Below, piece after piece: positions 20,693-32,220 of a stretch of DNA of 64,000 nt. The first letter of the stretch is position 1, and every line of letters starts with the position of its first letter. The position numbers and the translations under genes are program-made. The stretch covers positions 5,952,101-6,016,100 of the forward strand of contig NC_003074.8 of assembly GCF_000001735.4 (NCBI RefSeq), written 5' to 3'. This stretch comes from Arabidopsis thaliana. Its lineage: Eukaryota; Streptophyta; Magnoliopsida; Brassicales; Brassicaceae. The notes beneath the pieces are model-generated. The model was not told where the DNA came from, did no database searches, and saw nothing but the letters and a program-made list of their open reading frames with translations.

Positions 20693-23584
20693 CTAATCAT
20701 CGTCACTAAGATCATCATCGTAAGGATCAAGGTTGTCTTCACCTTCACCGTCAACGTTACCAGATTCCATGTAAAACTTCTCCTCCTCTTCCTCATCGTC
20801 TTCATGGTCTTCCTTCTCTGCTCTGTCTTCCCCGTGCAAAGCCTCCTCCTTCACCAATAAACTACATTTATTAGCCTTTTATAAAATCACTGGAATGGCG
20901 TTTAGCGTTTCTCACTTTAAGTAAGTTAAGTACCTCCTCCTTCTCGGATGTTACGAGCCAGTCAGGGAGCAACCGATCCAGCAAAGCGTGGTTAAGAGTT
21001 GGTGGTGGTTCATCCTCATAATGTAGCCGTTGCTTCAGCTGTTTTTCTCTGAGCCGTAAGTTGTAATGAACGTATGTTAGATCTTTCGTTGATTTTTTCC
21101 CAAATTGGCTCTGGCATTGACTGTTAACTTGGTCGTACACGCTCCACTTAGGCTCACACCCAACAGACGAGCAAGTGTGGCTCAGTATCCGAACCGCCAC
21201 TCGCTGGAGTTCCAAACAGCTTATCCCATGCTGTTGCCACCACGCCGATGGATCAAGCTCTGTTCTTGTGCCAATGGCTATATCCGTTCCAAAATCAGCT
21301 TTCGCACAAGTATAATCCGGAATCTGAAAACATTTCAACAAAAAGTTGGTTTAACCTCAGGTTCTGAGAACAATGTGTGTGACTTGGTGATTTGTTTTTT
21401 GTCTCACCTGCATCAATGCTGTGATTCTACGCGTGTTATCAGGCTCAAGCCTAACAATGCATTCGTTAACTCCACGCACAACCTCAGACTGCTGCAGATT
21501 CATTCACATTTACAGCAAATGTAAGGAAAATGGCAGAAAGCTTTTAGTCATTGATTCAAATGAATGATAATCATACCTACCGCCATAAAATCAGGACGAT
21601 ATTTGTATGCCGGGTTGAAGAAATATGCAGCCACATAGAGAGGATGATGAAACAATGGGTTCCAACGGTATTCTATCACCCGCCAAAACGGTCCGTATTT
21701 CCTTGCATCATCGCTATGAATAGACTTGATCGCCATTTTCGCACAGCACATGTAACCGTAAGCATATGGCATAGATAGTCTATCGCCACCATCATTGATC
21801 ATGTGAATCACCTGCATCACCGGATCAACCGATTTCAAAACATACTGAACCTTCTTCCAAAACACAGCACTCAACACCATCTTCTCCACTTCTCTTCCCT
21901 CTTCAGACTTGGCGGCGGTCTGTGACAAAATCCAGCCGTCAGATTGAAACAGACCTCTGAGACTGGCCTTGTGGTCCATAAGACTTTGAAGAGTGGTGAA
22001 CCCGGAAGCGTGGCGCATGACTGCTGGTCTAAGAAGATCTAGTCCCTGTGTGAATTCGTTCTTCATAAGATTAAGCAGCCATGTTTGATTGTAAATGAAT
22101 CTTGTGATTCTTTGGGCTTTCTCTAAGCACTCGGAGACAAATTCTAGCTTTGAGAAGTCTTCAAGAACCAGTTCTGTGCAATGTATTGCACAAGGAGTCC
22201 AATACAAATTCTTTCTCTTCTCTTCAAGTAATTTTCCAGCACTTCTAAAGATAGCAGTGTTCTGTGTAATAACCTGCACCACATTTTCCTCGCCAATGTC
22301 GTCAACTAGTTTGTCTAGACACTTGAAAAGGCTTAAAGCATCTTCTACTATATCAGTGGCATCAATCGAGGAGTGGAAGTAGACACCACGAGGGCACGAG
22401 ACCAAGAAACTGATCATTTTCTTGCCCTCTGTGTTGGTCCAAGTATCTGCCATTATGGAACAACCTGTAACCACCCAAGAAGATCTGTACTCCCTCAAGT
22501 AGCTTTTGATAGTTGACATCTCTTCCTGTAAGAGCCTACCAGAAAACAGCTGACTCGAGGGCACAACGAAACCCTCTCCGTACATACCAATCAATTCAAT
22601 CATCTTTTGAAAGTACAGAGAATTTGCTGCTTCTGTGGGAACTCCTACATGGTGTAAGAATTTGGAAATGGAGGATGTGACGTCTTTTCGTGATACAACT
22701 CTGTTTGAACAGCTACTGTATAGTTTCCTTTGCTTGCTCGAAGAAGGTGACTGAAACGGTATCATCCTCGCTCTCTTTGTTTTTGCTTCAGAGACAGATC
22801 TCATGTTCGTTGAATCAAAGCTTTTTCTTTTGTCTTTACTAAACCTTCCATTTCCCAGCATCAACCTATCTTGGCTGGTTGGATAGAAGTCATGATCTTC
22901 TCTGTCTTCTTCTTGGTCAGGATCCTGAGAGACCGTTCTGAAAGTTAAAGCTCCCATTTCATCATCAGGTCTGTTCTGCCTCTTCCCAGCTCGATGCCAT
23001 TTCATATTCTCTTTAATCTTAACATAAACCTCCTCGGGAGCAGTTTTACACGGCGCTACCTCTCCAGGTATTCTCGCCAGGTGCTGTTTAAAACGGTTAA
23101 TACCGCCACTCACAATCTTGTTACAGTAATTACATTTCACTTTCTTTTTCCTCTCGTCCTGAGCAATACCATGTTCCCATCCAGGATCAATATAACCTGA
23201 AGACCGAAGAAGACTCCCATCACTCAAGCCTAGCTTTCCCTTACTTCTTATAGACCAGCAGCGCCGCTCTTCCTCATCCGCTTCATCGTCATTGTTAGAT
23301 TGATGGAAACTGGAACAAGACTGTCCACTATTATCCTCAGACTGCCTCAGCTTTTTGGTGGAACGCACCAGATTCTCCTTCATCCTCATACATACTTCCT
23401 CCGGAGACTTGTCACAATAAGTAACTTCTCCTGAAACTCGAGCCAAGTGTTGCTTCAATCTGTATATCCCTCCACTAACAATCTTTCCACAGTAATTGCA
23501 TTTAACCTTCTTCTTCCGTTGGTCTTGTGCAACACCATGCTCCCATCCAGGGTCAACCACTCCAATTGATCCAGGTGGAGCCAT
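20693..23584 (-). CDS. Domesticated hAT transposase with two BED-type zinc fingers, 877 aa
   Basis: hAT-superfamily transposase-derived protein, probably a nuclear DNA-binding regulator. Four exons on the minus strand: 23584-21581, 21491-21408, 21323-20934, 20848-20693. Two BED-like fingers occur in tandem: Cys29, Cys32, His46, Cys57 and Cys151, Cys154, His168, Cys179, each preceded by DPGWEHG and RKKKVKCNYC. A DUF659-like/RNase H-like core follows in exon 1. Exon 3 carries the hAT dimerisation motif (WWQQHG, then LQRVAVRILS and CSSVGCE). The C terminus is strongly acidic with runs of D and E. The ATG at 23584 was chosen over an in-frame TTG eight codons upstream. Introns, an intact long frame and no visible terminal inverted repeats indicate an exapted host gene rather than a live element. 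The last acceptor was chosen because it keeps the frame open. Confidence 0.85.
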
Positions 23585-24848
23585 TGTCAAACCATTTACA
23601 AGCTTCAAACTTTAACAGTTCCACAAACCAGTGCAGCCACAATCTACAAGAGTCTTTACAACAAAAACAAGACTTTGAAACAACATGCATGGATTCAACA
23701 TAGATGGATTTAAAAACAACATTTTTTCATCAATTTTATAAAGCAAGAACAAATAATTGAACTGGGTTTTTCTTCTATAGCATACCTACGAAGCTGAGAA
23801 CTTTCGTAATCGGAGGCGAGATTTTTTTCTGGTTTTGTTGATTTTTCAGACCAAGAAAATGGAGGTGAAGCTTAAGCGAAGTTGGAACACATATTTAGAC
23901 GGCGAGATACGTATTTGAGCTAAGAATCGAAGAAGCGTTTTTGCGGAGGAAGGAACGAGTCACGGGACGAGATAGAGCTGGGTGAGAGGCGAATTAACTC
24001 GACTCGGGCGATTTCTAGGGTTTCTGTCTTCGGCTGACTCGTTGTTTTTAACGAATTTCCAAAATGAGGGCTTGTATATTTGCGAAATTACATATTGAGC
24101 CTTTATATAATGGAAATCTACGTAACTAACCCTCTCTTGCAGTCCAGTCAGATATTCATTTGTGGTGTTTTGCTCTTTCACCAATATAGCAAAACATAAC
24201 TTTGGAAGTTCCTGAACTTGGTCTTTCAATTTTCGTGTTGCAAAAACAGTTTTACCTATATTAATTTTACCAATTCAAATTATATAATTTTCCAATCAAG
24301 CAAAAGTAGTGACTTTATCACATTTTTCAAGCCAAAAACATCAACGCATTATCATTTCTTGGCTCGAGAACTCTGAATCATCCAAAACATTCTTCAATGT
24401 GTGCTTTATCACAACTTCCAAACCAAAACATCAACGTATTATCACTTTCTTGGATAAGTGCCAATCAAAACCTAATTCACTAGCTGGAGAACTCTAAAAA
24501 TATCAAACCTTCCATGAAAATCTCCAAACCAGTAAAGCCACACAACAAGATGAACTCTTGAAATCATACAGATACTTTTAAAGATTGAAGATGGAACCGA
24601 TTAATATGAATGAATGTCACTGAGTCTTACACACACCATTGTACAAAATAAAAGCCCTAATGTATCCTAATTCAAAGTCTCCAGCTTTCTCTGGGAGACA
24701 TTTGATCAAACACGTCTGAATATGAACTAAAATTCACCAAGATAAATGGCCAATAACCGCAAAAAAGTAGTCTTTCCTTGAACCCTAGAAGCGATATATC
24801 ACACAAAAGCTCTACGTACCAGTAAAATTGCTATCAAGATTTAGAAAA
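23585..24848. other. Leader/promoter of hAT-derived gene and 3' flank of PHD gene
   Basis: No coding sequence is supported. The first ~450 bp are the minus-strand leader and promoter of the hAT-derived gene. A decayed direct repeat lies near 24.3-24.45 kb. The rest is the 3' flank of the PHD-finger gene. Confidence 0.5.
24311..24453. repeat. Imperfect direct repeat, about 52 bp
   Basis: Two diverged copies (24311-24362 and 24402-24453) share CTTTATCACA, then AAACATCAACG and TTATCA(C)TTTCTTGG, separated by about 40 bp. Origin unknown. Confidence 0.6.
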
Positions 24849-25445
24849 TCAGCGTTCATCTTCCTTCCTCTTGCCGGTGACCTTACTCTGTCGAATAACA
24901 ATATCCTGAAGATTCGTCAATGCACCTTTAGCTCTCAACTTGGCCGTTTTAGCTGCTATGATCTTCTTAAGAGCTTCTTCCTTTAACAGAGCCACCGCTT
25001 TATTCATATTAGCCACCGAGATATTTCCAGCTGCGACAAGAGCCATTGCCGATTTCGGAGTGAGAGGCGTTTCATCGGGGACGTCTTCATTGACTCGAGA
25101 TTTGGGGAAGAAGGTGAAATTGGGGTTAGAACATGGCTGGCATGTGAAGGAAGAAGCTGGTGGTGGAGCGGAGGAGGAGGAAGATGCGGCGGAGGAAGAC
25201 GGCGGCTGAGTTGAGCAAGAAAGGTGGGTGCTTGATGGGCAATTGACGCAGATGATACGAGCTTGTGGAGGAACGGCGTTGTCGAAGAGATTGAAACAAA
25301 CAGAGCAAAAGTGTTCTCGGTACTCTTTGAGCAAACAATCGGTGCAGAGTCGCCGGAAAGCGCCGGTTTTGATGACGGTGTGGATGAACGACGGCTCTTT
25401 TTCACGGCAGACTATGCATTCGCGCTGTTTCTGTTCCGGATTCAT
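24849..25445 (-). CDS. PHD-finger-like protein, 198 aa
   Basis: Small zinc-binding protein, probably nuclear and chromatin-associated; no specific function is known to me. One exon. Cysteine pairs at residues 10/13 and 34/37 form a first zinc knuckle. Cys47, Cys50, Cys66, Cys69, His74, Cys77, Cys102 and Cys105 form a C4HC3 PHD-type finger, with a low-complexity Ser/Pro/Ala loop (about 79-99) inserted before the last pair. The C-terminal third is helical and basic (LLKEEALKKIIAAKTAKLR). The ATG at 25445 gives MNPEQKQREC; an in-frame TTG 12 codons upstream is rejected. A GA-repeat sits in the leader at about 25497-25514. Confidence 0.82.
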   Translation of the reverse strand: MNPEQKQRECIVCREKEPSFIHTVIKTGAFRRLCTDCLLKEYREHFCSVCFNLFDNAVPPQARIICVNCPSSTHLSCSTQPPSSSAASSSSSAPPPASSFTCQPCSNPNFTFFPKSRVNEDVPDETPLTPKSAMALVAAGNISVANMNKAVALLKEEALKKIIAAKTAKLRAKGALTNLQDIVIRQSKVTGKRKEDER

Positions 25446-25958
25446 GGCTAAGTCAACGAGATTGAGAACTCTCTCCCTCAACGGTAACCCTAAGCGAGAG
25501 AGAGAGAGAGAAAGATGAAAGAAGCGTTTGTGTTGTTCTCAGAATGTTGAAGATCTTGGGCTTGAAGAGACTTCAACGTATAATTCTATTGGGAGCTGAA
25601 AAAACTTATATAGAAGATTAAAAATTGGGTCTTGATTCTTGTTGAATTAAAAACAGAATCTTTTATTTTTTGTTAATACGAAGTGTATATATTTGGAAGA
25701 TGAAAGGAAACATAATAATCTTGTGTTTTCCTCATTGCTTATTGCAAACTCTTAAGCATTGTGATATAACAAATGCGAGCAAGCCTAAATTCCTCTATTT
25801 AATCGTTTTCAAATCATACATCCAAACAACTAAAATAAGAAAAAGACAAATTCATCTGCAAAAAGCTTTAGCTCTGTGATTCCTTCACTTCCACAGCTTC
25901 TTTCTGGTCTCTAATCATTGTAAAAGCCCAAATAAAGATCAAGATCATGCTGTTTTCA
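25446..25958. other. PHD gene leader and 3' flank of organellar uL3 gene
   Basis: Minus-strand leader of the PHD-finger gene with a (GA)n/(CT)n tract at about 25497-25514, then AT-rich 3' flank of the uL3 gene. No coding sequence. Confidence 0.5.
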
Positions 25959-27472
25959 TCACTCTGCCAACATAAATGGGTCAACTTCTCCAAGATCTGC
26001 AACCAACGGTTCTAATTCTGATGGATCTTCATCTTCTGGAGCTAAGTAAGTTGGAAACGGAAGCTTTGAGATGTCTGGTTTCTTGCACCATGCATCTTTT
26101 ATGAACACAAAGTTTCCTTCTGCACCAGGAACCTGCAACAACACCAAATCACAATCATGACCTACTAATAAGAGAAGAGAAATGGAGCTCATGTTTTGTG
26201 ACAGACAGATCCTAGCCAAAGACTGGAACTGGGATTGAGATACTTACTTGTCCTCTCACCCACATGAGGTTCCTCGCAGGATCGATCTTGTAGACCCAAA
26301 CGTTCTTTACTGTCCTCTGATCTGCACCCATTCTCCCAGCCATCTTTCTGCCCTTGAACACCTACTCAAGTGTATTTATCAAGTCAGTAGTGTCATTTGC
26401 TTTGGAGAAAAATTCCCAAGAATCTTAGCAATTTGACACATACCTTTCCAGGAGCATCTCTTTGCCCTGTGGAACCCCCGCTTCGATGGGACAATGAAGC
26501 ACCATGTGATGCCGGCATTCCACTGAAACCATGTCTTTTCATGCATCCCTGCAAATTACACAGCAAAAGACATCAATAACACAGCCATTACTTTGCACAA
26601 ACACTATTTCATCCGCACTCCATTCTATATATCTGCCACATTGTCACTAGACTATTCAACTTATCATCGCAAAGAAAAGATAAAACTTTAGAGCCCCTGA
26701 GAATGGTTTCACCTGAAAACCTTTTCCTCGAGTGATCCCAGTGACATCAACGTACTGTCCCGGAACAAAATGGCGGACACCGAGTGAAGTACCAACAGGA
26801 AGAAGAGCGTCTTCAGTCACAGGAAATTCCCTCAACTTCCTCTTTAACGGCACACCTTGTGCTCTGAAATGCCCCACCACAGCTTTTGACAAATGCTTCG
26901 GTTTCTTTTGCCCACATCCGATCTAACTAACAGAACAACACATGCCAATCAAATTACTAAACCATGAGCTTCATAAACCCACACATAAAGTTACAGCAAT
27001 CGATTGATTGATCAAGTAACCACTAAGAGCCCTATCAATAAATCCAGGAGATACAAACTACATGGCCAAAATGGGAATGAGTAAACTGCGATGGAGTTAC
27101 CTGTAACGCAAAAATGCCTTCTTTCTCAACAGTTTTAACCTGAGAGACGATATTATCATCAACCCAAAGAATAGAAATCGGAATCCTCTTTCCCCATTTG
27201 TCCCAGAGCGCAGTCATCCCACACTTAACCGCGATGATCCCAGTCCTCTTGGATCTACTAGACATCTCACCTTGTTTCGCCTCAATGATTCGGGTCTGAG
27301 CCCCGATAATATCAGATCCACCACCGTCCATCAACCCAGTATCGGAGCTGAATCGTCGGATGAGAAAGAAGCTACTACAATGAGGAAGAGATTCAGAGGA
27401 TGAAGGAGTTATAGACCGTATTGATAGAAACTGATTGATTCGAGAAAGGAGGCCTCTCGGTACGGCCGCCAT
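25959..27472 (-). CDS. RPL3P: Organellar ribosomal protein uL3 (L3), 324 aa
   Basis: Bacterial-type L3 protein of an organellar large ribosomal subunit; L3 helps shape the peptidyl-transferase centre. Five exons on the minus strand: 27472-27101, 26922-26713, 26548-26444, 26361-26248, 26132-25959; all are phase 0. The first ~45 residues are basic and Ser-rich with no acidic residue until Glu28 ([20 protein letters not shown]), a mitochondrial- or plastid-type presequence. Then follow [21 protein letters not shown] and, in exons 2-4, [17 protein letters not shown] and MAGRMG, typical of bacterial L3. I recall the locus as RPL3P (AT3G17465); the presequence fits mitochondrial import at least as well as plastid. 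It is divergent from the CRSH gene. Confidence 0.9.
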
Positions 27473-27767
27473 GATTTCGAATCGAAGCGACCTTCAATGG
27501 CTAAAGTCTAAACGAAGAAGGAGAGAGATGCAGAAACCAGAACTCTCAAGGCTTTTGCGTAGGGTTTTAGATGGGCGACAAAATGATAACCAAAGCCTCT
27601 ATCTCAGAAAGAGAGTCTCAATATTATTTATTTCCCTCTTTTTATAATATGTGGACGATAATAAAAACAAAATCCTACGTGGCTTATCCATTGCGACATA
27701 TAAAACAAAAACAAAACGGTACATGAAAATTTTGCCTCAATTTTCAAAATCAATCTCAAATTCTCAA
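27473..27767. promoter_or_regulatory. Shared divergent promoter of uL3 and CRSH genes
   Basis: Only 295 bp separate the two start codons. A telo-box (AAACCCTA read on the minus strand) is at 27560-27567 and a TGGGCG site II-like motif at 27572-27577. These elements are common in ribosomal-protein promoters and are placed close to the uL3 gene. No clear TATA box is seen on either side. Confidence 0.65.
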
Positions 27768-29868
27768 ATGTCTGTGATTCGTCCTTCTCCGATTCCAATT
27801 CCGAGATGCAGATCTCAGGTACTGCATCGTCGTCTTTATTCGATTCAATTGATTCAGCGACGACGTCGACGGTGGAATCCGAGGTCGGAGGTGGAGGATA
27901 CTGCGATTGAATCGACGGCTCGGTCTCCGGAGGCAGCGGGAGGGAAAATGGTGGTGGAGCTTGTTGGAGCTTTCAACGAAGTAACGGAGAGGATGAATTC
28001 GGTTTGGTTGTCGACGTCTTCGTCTAGGTTACTCTTTAAAGCTCTCAAGCTCTCGATTCCGATTTTACAGTCTCTTCCTCTTGCCTCTGATGGTCGCTCT
28101 CCTCTTTCTAAGGCTCTCTCACTCTCTATCATTCTCGCAGATCTCCAGGTTTACTCTCGATCCTTGCATTTTTCACAGTTTCTTGTTTAGATGAATTAGG
28201 TTTTGTTGTTGATTCTGTGACGAAATTGAAGCATTAAGTTAGAACTAGAATCTGAGATTAAGTGAGTTCTGTGACATTGTTATTTGAAAAGCTCTATCAA
28301 TTGATATTTGATAAATTATGTGGTAATGGTAGATGGATGCAGAAGTTATCTCGGCGAGTATATTGAGTGAGGTGGTGGACGCGAATGCGATATCTATATA
28401 TGAAGTTAGAGACCATATTGGTACTGGAACTGCTCATCTGCTTCATGAGATTTTTCGTGTGAAGAATATTCCTTTTAAAGTTGATGTGTTAGACGATGAA
28501 ACTGCTGCTTCATTGAGAAAGTTCTATTTAACCTACTATGACATCAGAGCTGTGATTATGGATTTGGTTTCAAAGCTTGATGAGATGAGGCATTTGGATC
28601 ACTTGCCAAGGTATCGCCAGCAGATTCTCTCTCTTGAAGTGTTGAAGATTTATTCTCCTTTAGCTCATGCGGTGGGGGCTAATCACCTGTCACTTGAGCT
28701 CGAGGACATCTCTTTCCGTTATCTTTTTCCGTGTTCGTATATATACTTAGATTCATGGTTAAGAGGTCACGAGAACGGGTCTAAACCGTTGATAGACGTG
28801 TACAAAGAGCAGCTTCATCGGTCTTTGAAGGATGATTTGGTTTTGGCTGAAATGGTGAATGATGTATATATTAAAGGTCGGTATAAAAGTCGGTACAGCA
28901 TGATGAAGAAGCTCCTAAGAGATGGGCGTAAACCGGAAGAAGTGAACGATGTGCTTGGTCTACGGGTCATATTAATGCCTAATTCTGTAGTAAACGATGT
29001 TGAAGTTGGCGAAAAAGCCTGTTACAGAACAAGTGAGATTATCCGGTCTTTGTGGAAGGAGATTCCGCATAGAACAAAAGACTACATTGCTAGGCCAAAG
29101 GAAAATGGGTATAGGAGTTTACACATGGCAGTTGATGTTAGCGACAGCGATCAGATAAGACCTTTGATGGAGATACAAATACGGACAATGGATATGGATG
29201 GATCCGCTAATGCTGGAACAGCATCACATTCTTTGTATAAAGGCGGTCTAACCGACCCAAAAGAGGTAAGCACTTCTGTGATTTTTTAGTTTGGCAAATT
29301 TAGGAGGTTGAGTTGTTTGTTTAAATTCATGTTTAGGCGAAGCGGCTTAAAGCGATAATGTTGGCAGCAGCGGATCTTGCAGCGATTCGTCTCAAAGATA
29401 TCTCATCAAATAAACACCAAAGCTTCAAGACAACAACGAACCAGAGAGACAGAGTGTTTTGCCTTCTGGACAAAAACGGGGACGGAATGATCAGCATAGA
29501 GGAACTAATGGAAGTGATGGAAGAGCTTGGAGCTCCAGGTGAAGACGCAGAGGAGATGATGCAGCTTCTTGACTCTAACAGCGATGGATCTCTTAGTTCA
29601 GACGAATTCGATACGTTTCAGAAACAAGTCCGTTTATTTTTGTTTTCTAACATAAATTTTTCTTCCTCTCTTTTATTTTATAAGTGACTTACTGATGAGG
29701 TGTGTGGTTTGTGTTTTGCAGGTAGAGTTCATGCGTAAATGGGAAGATAGAGATAACGAGTACAAGAGTCTTTTAGACGAGAAGCTTCATGATCTTCCAC
29801 ATCAAGATACCACAGGTTTGATACAGTTATACAATAAAGAGCTTGAGGATCGTCTCTCAACCCATTAA
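27768..29868 (+). CDS. CRSH: Calcium-activated RelA/SpoT homologue, 583 aa
   Basis: Plastid (p)ppGpp synthase of the stringent response, switched on by calcium. Four exons: 27768-28148, 28333-29265, 29337-29627, 29722-29868, all phase 0; the donor at 29628 is GTCCGT, a weak GT site. The N terminus is basic and Ser-rich (RRLYSIQLIQRRRRRW), consistent with a transit peptide. A degenerate HD-hydrolase-like region comes first, without an obvious HD pair. The synthetase domain follows, with VLGLRVILMP, RPKENGYRSLH and MEIQIRTMDMD. Two EF hands are at 483-494 (DKNGDGMISIEE) and 517-528 (DSNSDGSLSSDE). The RelA-plus-EF-hand fusion is diagnostic of plant CRSH. An in-frame methionine-less stretch upstream of 27768 was rejected as start. 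Confidence 0.95.
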
Positions 29869-31095
29869 AATATCAAACCATTTTTCTACATTCTAATATT
29901 GTGTATATATGTATTCCTAATTAATTAATTATCTGTTGACAAAAATATGTATTTCAATCACACACATTCAATTTTACCATACATTTATTTATCATAACAA
30001 ACTGCTTGTTAATTCTATAGACTACTCCCATCTTATTGATTAAGGAAAAATTAATCCTTTTCAAATTAGAGATACTAAACATTTTTTAATTTTTAATTTT
30101 ATTTAATAAGATCATAGTTTCTTTCTAATGATGTTGTTCTACACATTTTAAAATATATATATATATATATGTATAGTTTTCTTATATATATTATTTATCA
30201 TATACTGTATATGTATGGTTTTTTATATATCTATATGTGTTTTAAAATTTCTATTTTTATTTAATAAGATACATATAGTTTCCTTATTATTTTAACTTTA
30301 ACATTTTTGAAATCGTTTTTAATAAGATATTTGTATAGTTTCCTTATATTTTTTTAAAAAAATAATAATAAATAAATAAATTTTTGTTTAACACGTGTCA
30401 AAATCTAAGATTGATTAGTTTGACATGTGGCATAATATAACCATATTAATTTAGTATTTCCTCAAACCAAATTTCAATCTTACAAATTCAATTTTGCAAT
30501 ACAACTTAAATATTTATTTTAGTATAATATAAATACAATTTAATTTGATTGTATAAAATTCATAATACAATTTGATTTTGCAATACAAATACATTTTAAT
30601 TCTATACACTCCATCTTATTGTTAGTTTTTCTTTTTAGTTAAGAAAATTATAATTTAATTTATTTAGATATAGATATGATCTAAGTTTATATGTAAATAT
30701 ATTTCTTTTTTAAGTTGTTTTTTTTAAGAAAAAAATTAAAAAAAAATTATTTTGACACATATCAACATCTGAACGATAGACTTGACACGTCTCATGATTA
30801 TGTGAGATACTAATTTTGAAAACTATATTTTATATAATAAAGATAGGTGTTAATTGTTAACATATAATTTATGATTGACACAATTAAATTTTTAAATCCT
30901 ATCAAAATCCAACCAAATCTAAAATCATTAAAAATAAAAATAAATTAAAATCCATGATTCAATAAGCCCAAATTATAAACTCAACTTATTTTTGTCTACA
31001 TAAGACGAGCACGTACGTCAAACCTAAAATATTAGAACCCCAATTTTTAGTCTGCAGCCCTTGTACGTAGCTTCTTTATTCCTTGTGAGATCGCA
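29869..31095. repeat. AT-rich region of decayed repeats, possibly Helitron-like
   Basis: No gene. Two related blocks can be read: about 30014-30432 and 30599-30800. Each starts TTCTATA(G/C)AC followed by a CCATCTTATTG motif, and each ends in an A-rich tract followed by a paired ACACGTGTCA / GACATGTGG-type segment (30391-30432 and about 30750-30795). (AT)n runs lie near 30155. The TATATAATAAAGATAGG motif at about 30830 resembles ends of Arabidopsis ATREP/Helitron non-autonomous elements; this is inference from motif style. Open frames are absent. Confidence 0.4.
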
Positions 31096-32220
31096 ATGAT
31101 GACATTACAATCTTCTCCCATGTCCGTTCTTACCGAAGATTTGGTAGAGGATATACTCTCTAGGGTTCCAGCGACATCTCTAGTTCGATTACGATCTACT
31201 TGCAAACAGTGGAACGCAATATTAAATGATCGTAGATTCATCAAGAAGCACTTTGATACAGCAGAAAAGGAGTATTTGGATATGTTGTTAAGGAGTCTTA
31301 GGGTTTCTTCGATGAGTGTCAATCTCCATGGACTTCATGACAACATTGATCCTTCTATAGAGCTAAAGCGTGAACTTAACCTAAAAGGTCTCCTTTGTAA
31401 TTCAGGTAAAGTCGAGAGTTTTGAAGTCTTTCACTGTAACGGGTTATTGCTATTCACCAACACTAGCACTATCGTGGTTTGGAACCCTTGTACGGGTCAA
31501 ACCAAGTGGATCCAAACTGAAAGTGCTAACACTAGATACCATAAGTATGCTCTCGGATACGAAAACAAAAATTTGTGCCGTGATTACAAAATCCTAAGGT
31601 TCTTGGATGATGGAACTAATTTTGAGTTGGAAATCTACGAGTTTAATTCGAGTTCATGGAGGGTTCTTGATAGTGTCGAAATAGACTTCGAACTAGACAT
31701 AGGTAGCCAAGGCATGTCAGTAAAGGGGAATACTTATTGGATCGTTATAGATGATCATGAAGTAGATGGAGAATTAGTCAATTGTTTCTTAACAAGTTTT
31801 GATTTTACAAGAGAAAGATTTGGGCCACATGTGTGCCTTCCGTTTCAAACTAGTTGGTATAGCGATGTGATCTCACTATCTTCTGTAAGAGAAGAGCGGC
31901 TTTCAGTCTTGTTTCATGAAGAAGATTCTTTAACGATGGAGATATGGGTGACAAATGATATCACTGACACCATTGTCACGTCTTGGAGCAAATTTTTAAG
32001 AGTTGACTTATACACTCATCGGTTTTATAATGGTGTAACTTTTTTCATTGACGAGGAGAATAAAGCCGCCGTGTTTAGTGAGGATGTACCCGATGATAGT
32101 GATGACATACACAGCATTGTATACATTATTGGACAAGATAGATTGAGAATTGTGGATCTTGAAGATGGACCATTTTGGCCACAAATGTTCTGTTATGTTC
32201 CAAGTTTAGTTCAAATCTAG
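31096..32220 (+). CDS. F-box/FBA protein, 374 aa
   Basis: Probable SCF ubiquitin-ligase substrate receptor: F-box for ASK/SKP1 binding, then an F-box-associated type 1 (FBA) domain. Single exon. The F-box is at about residues 10-54 (VLTEDLVEDILSRVPATSLVRLRS starts it). FBA landmarks are [57 protein letters not shown] and the closing YVPSLVQI. The substrate is unknown. Unlike its neighbours it ends right after the FBA domain with no basic tail. By gene order AT3G17480 (recalled). Confidence 0.88.
   Translation: MMTLQSSPMSVLTEDLVEDILSRVPATSLVRLRSTCKQWNAILNDRRFIKKHFDTAEKEYLDMLLRSLRVSSMSVNLHGLHDNIDPSIELKRELNLKGLLCNSGKVESFEVFHCNGLLLFTNTSTIVVWNPCTGQTKWIQTESANTRYHKYALGYENKNLCRDYKILRFLDDGTNFELEIYEFNSSSWRVLDSVEIDFELDIGSQGMSVKGNTYWIVIDDHEVDGELVNCFLTSFDFTRERFGPHVCLPFQTSWYSDVISLSSVREERLSVLFHEEDSLTMEIWVTNDITDTIVTSWSKFLRVDLYTHRFYNGVTFFIDEENKAAVFSEDVPDDSDDIHSIVYIIGQDRLRIVDLEDGPFWPQMFCYVPSLVQI

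Noticed and set aside
25004-25518. Overlapping frames around the PHD-finger gene
   Set aside because: Alternative-frame and antisense readings of the GC-rich coding exon; only the frame with ordered Cys/His pairs is supported.
30826-31020. Helitron 5' end as a firm call
   Set aside because: The motif resembles ATREP ends, but no 3' CTRR hairpin partner was found, so it is kept only as a low-confidence repeat region.
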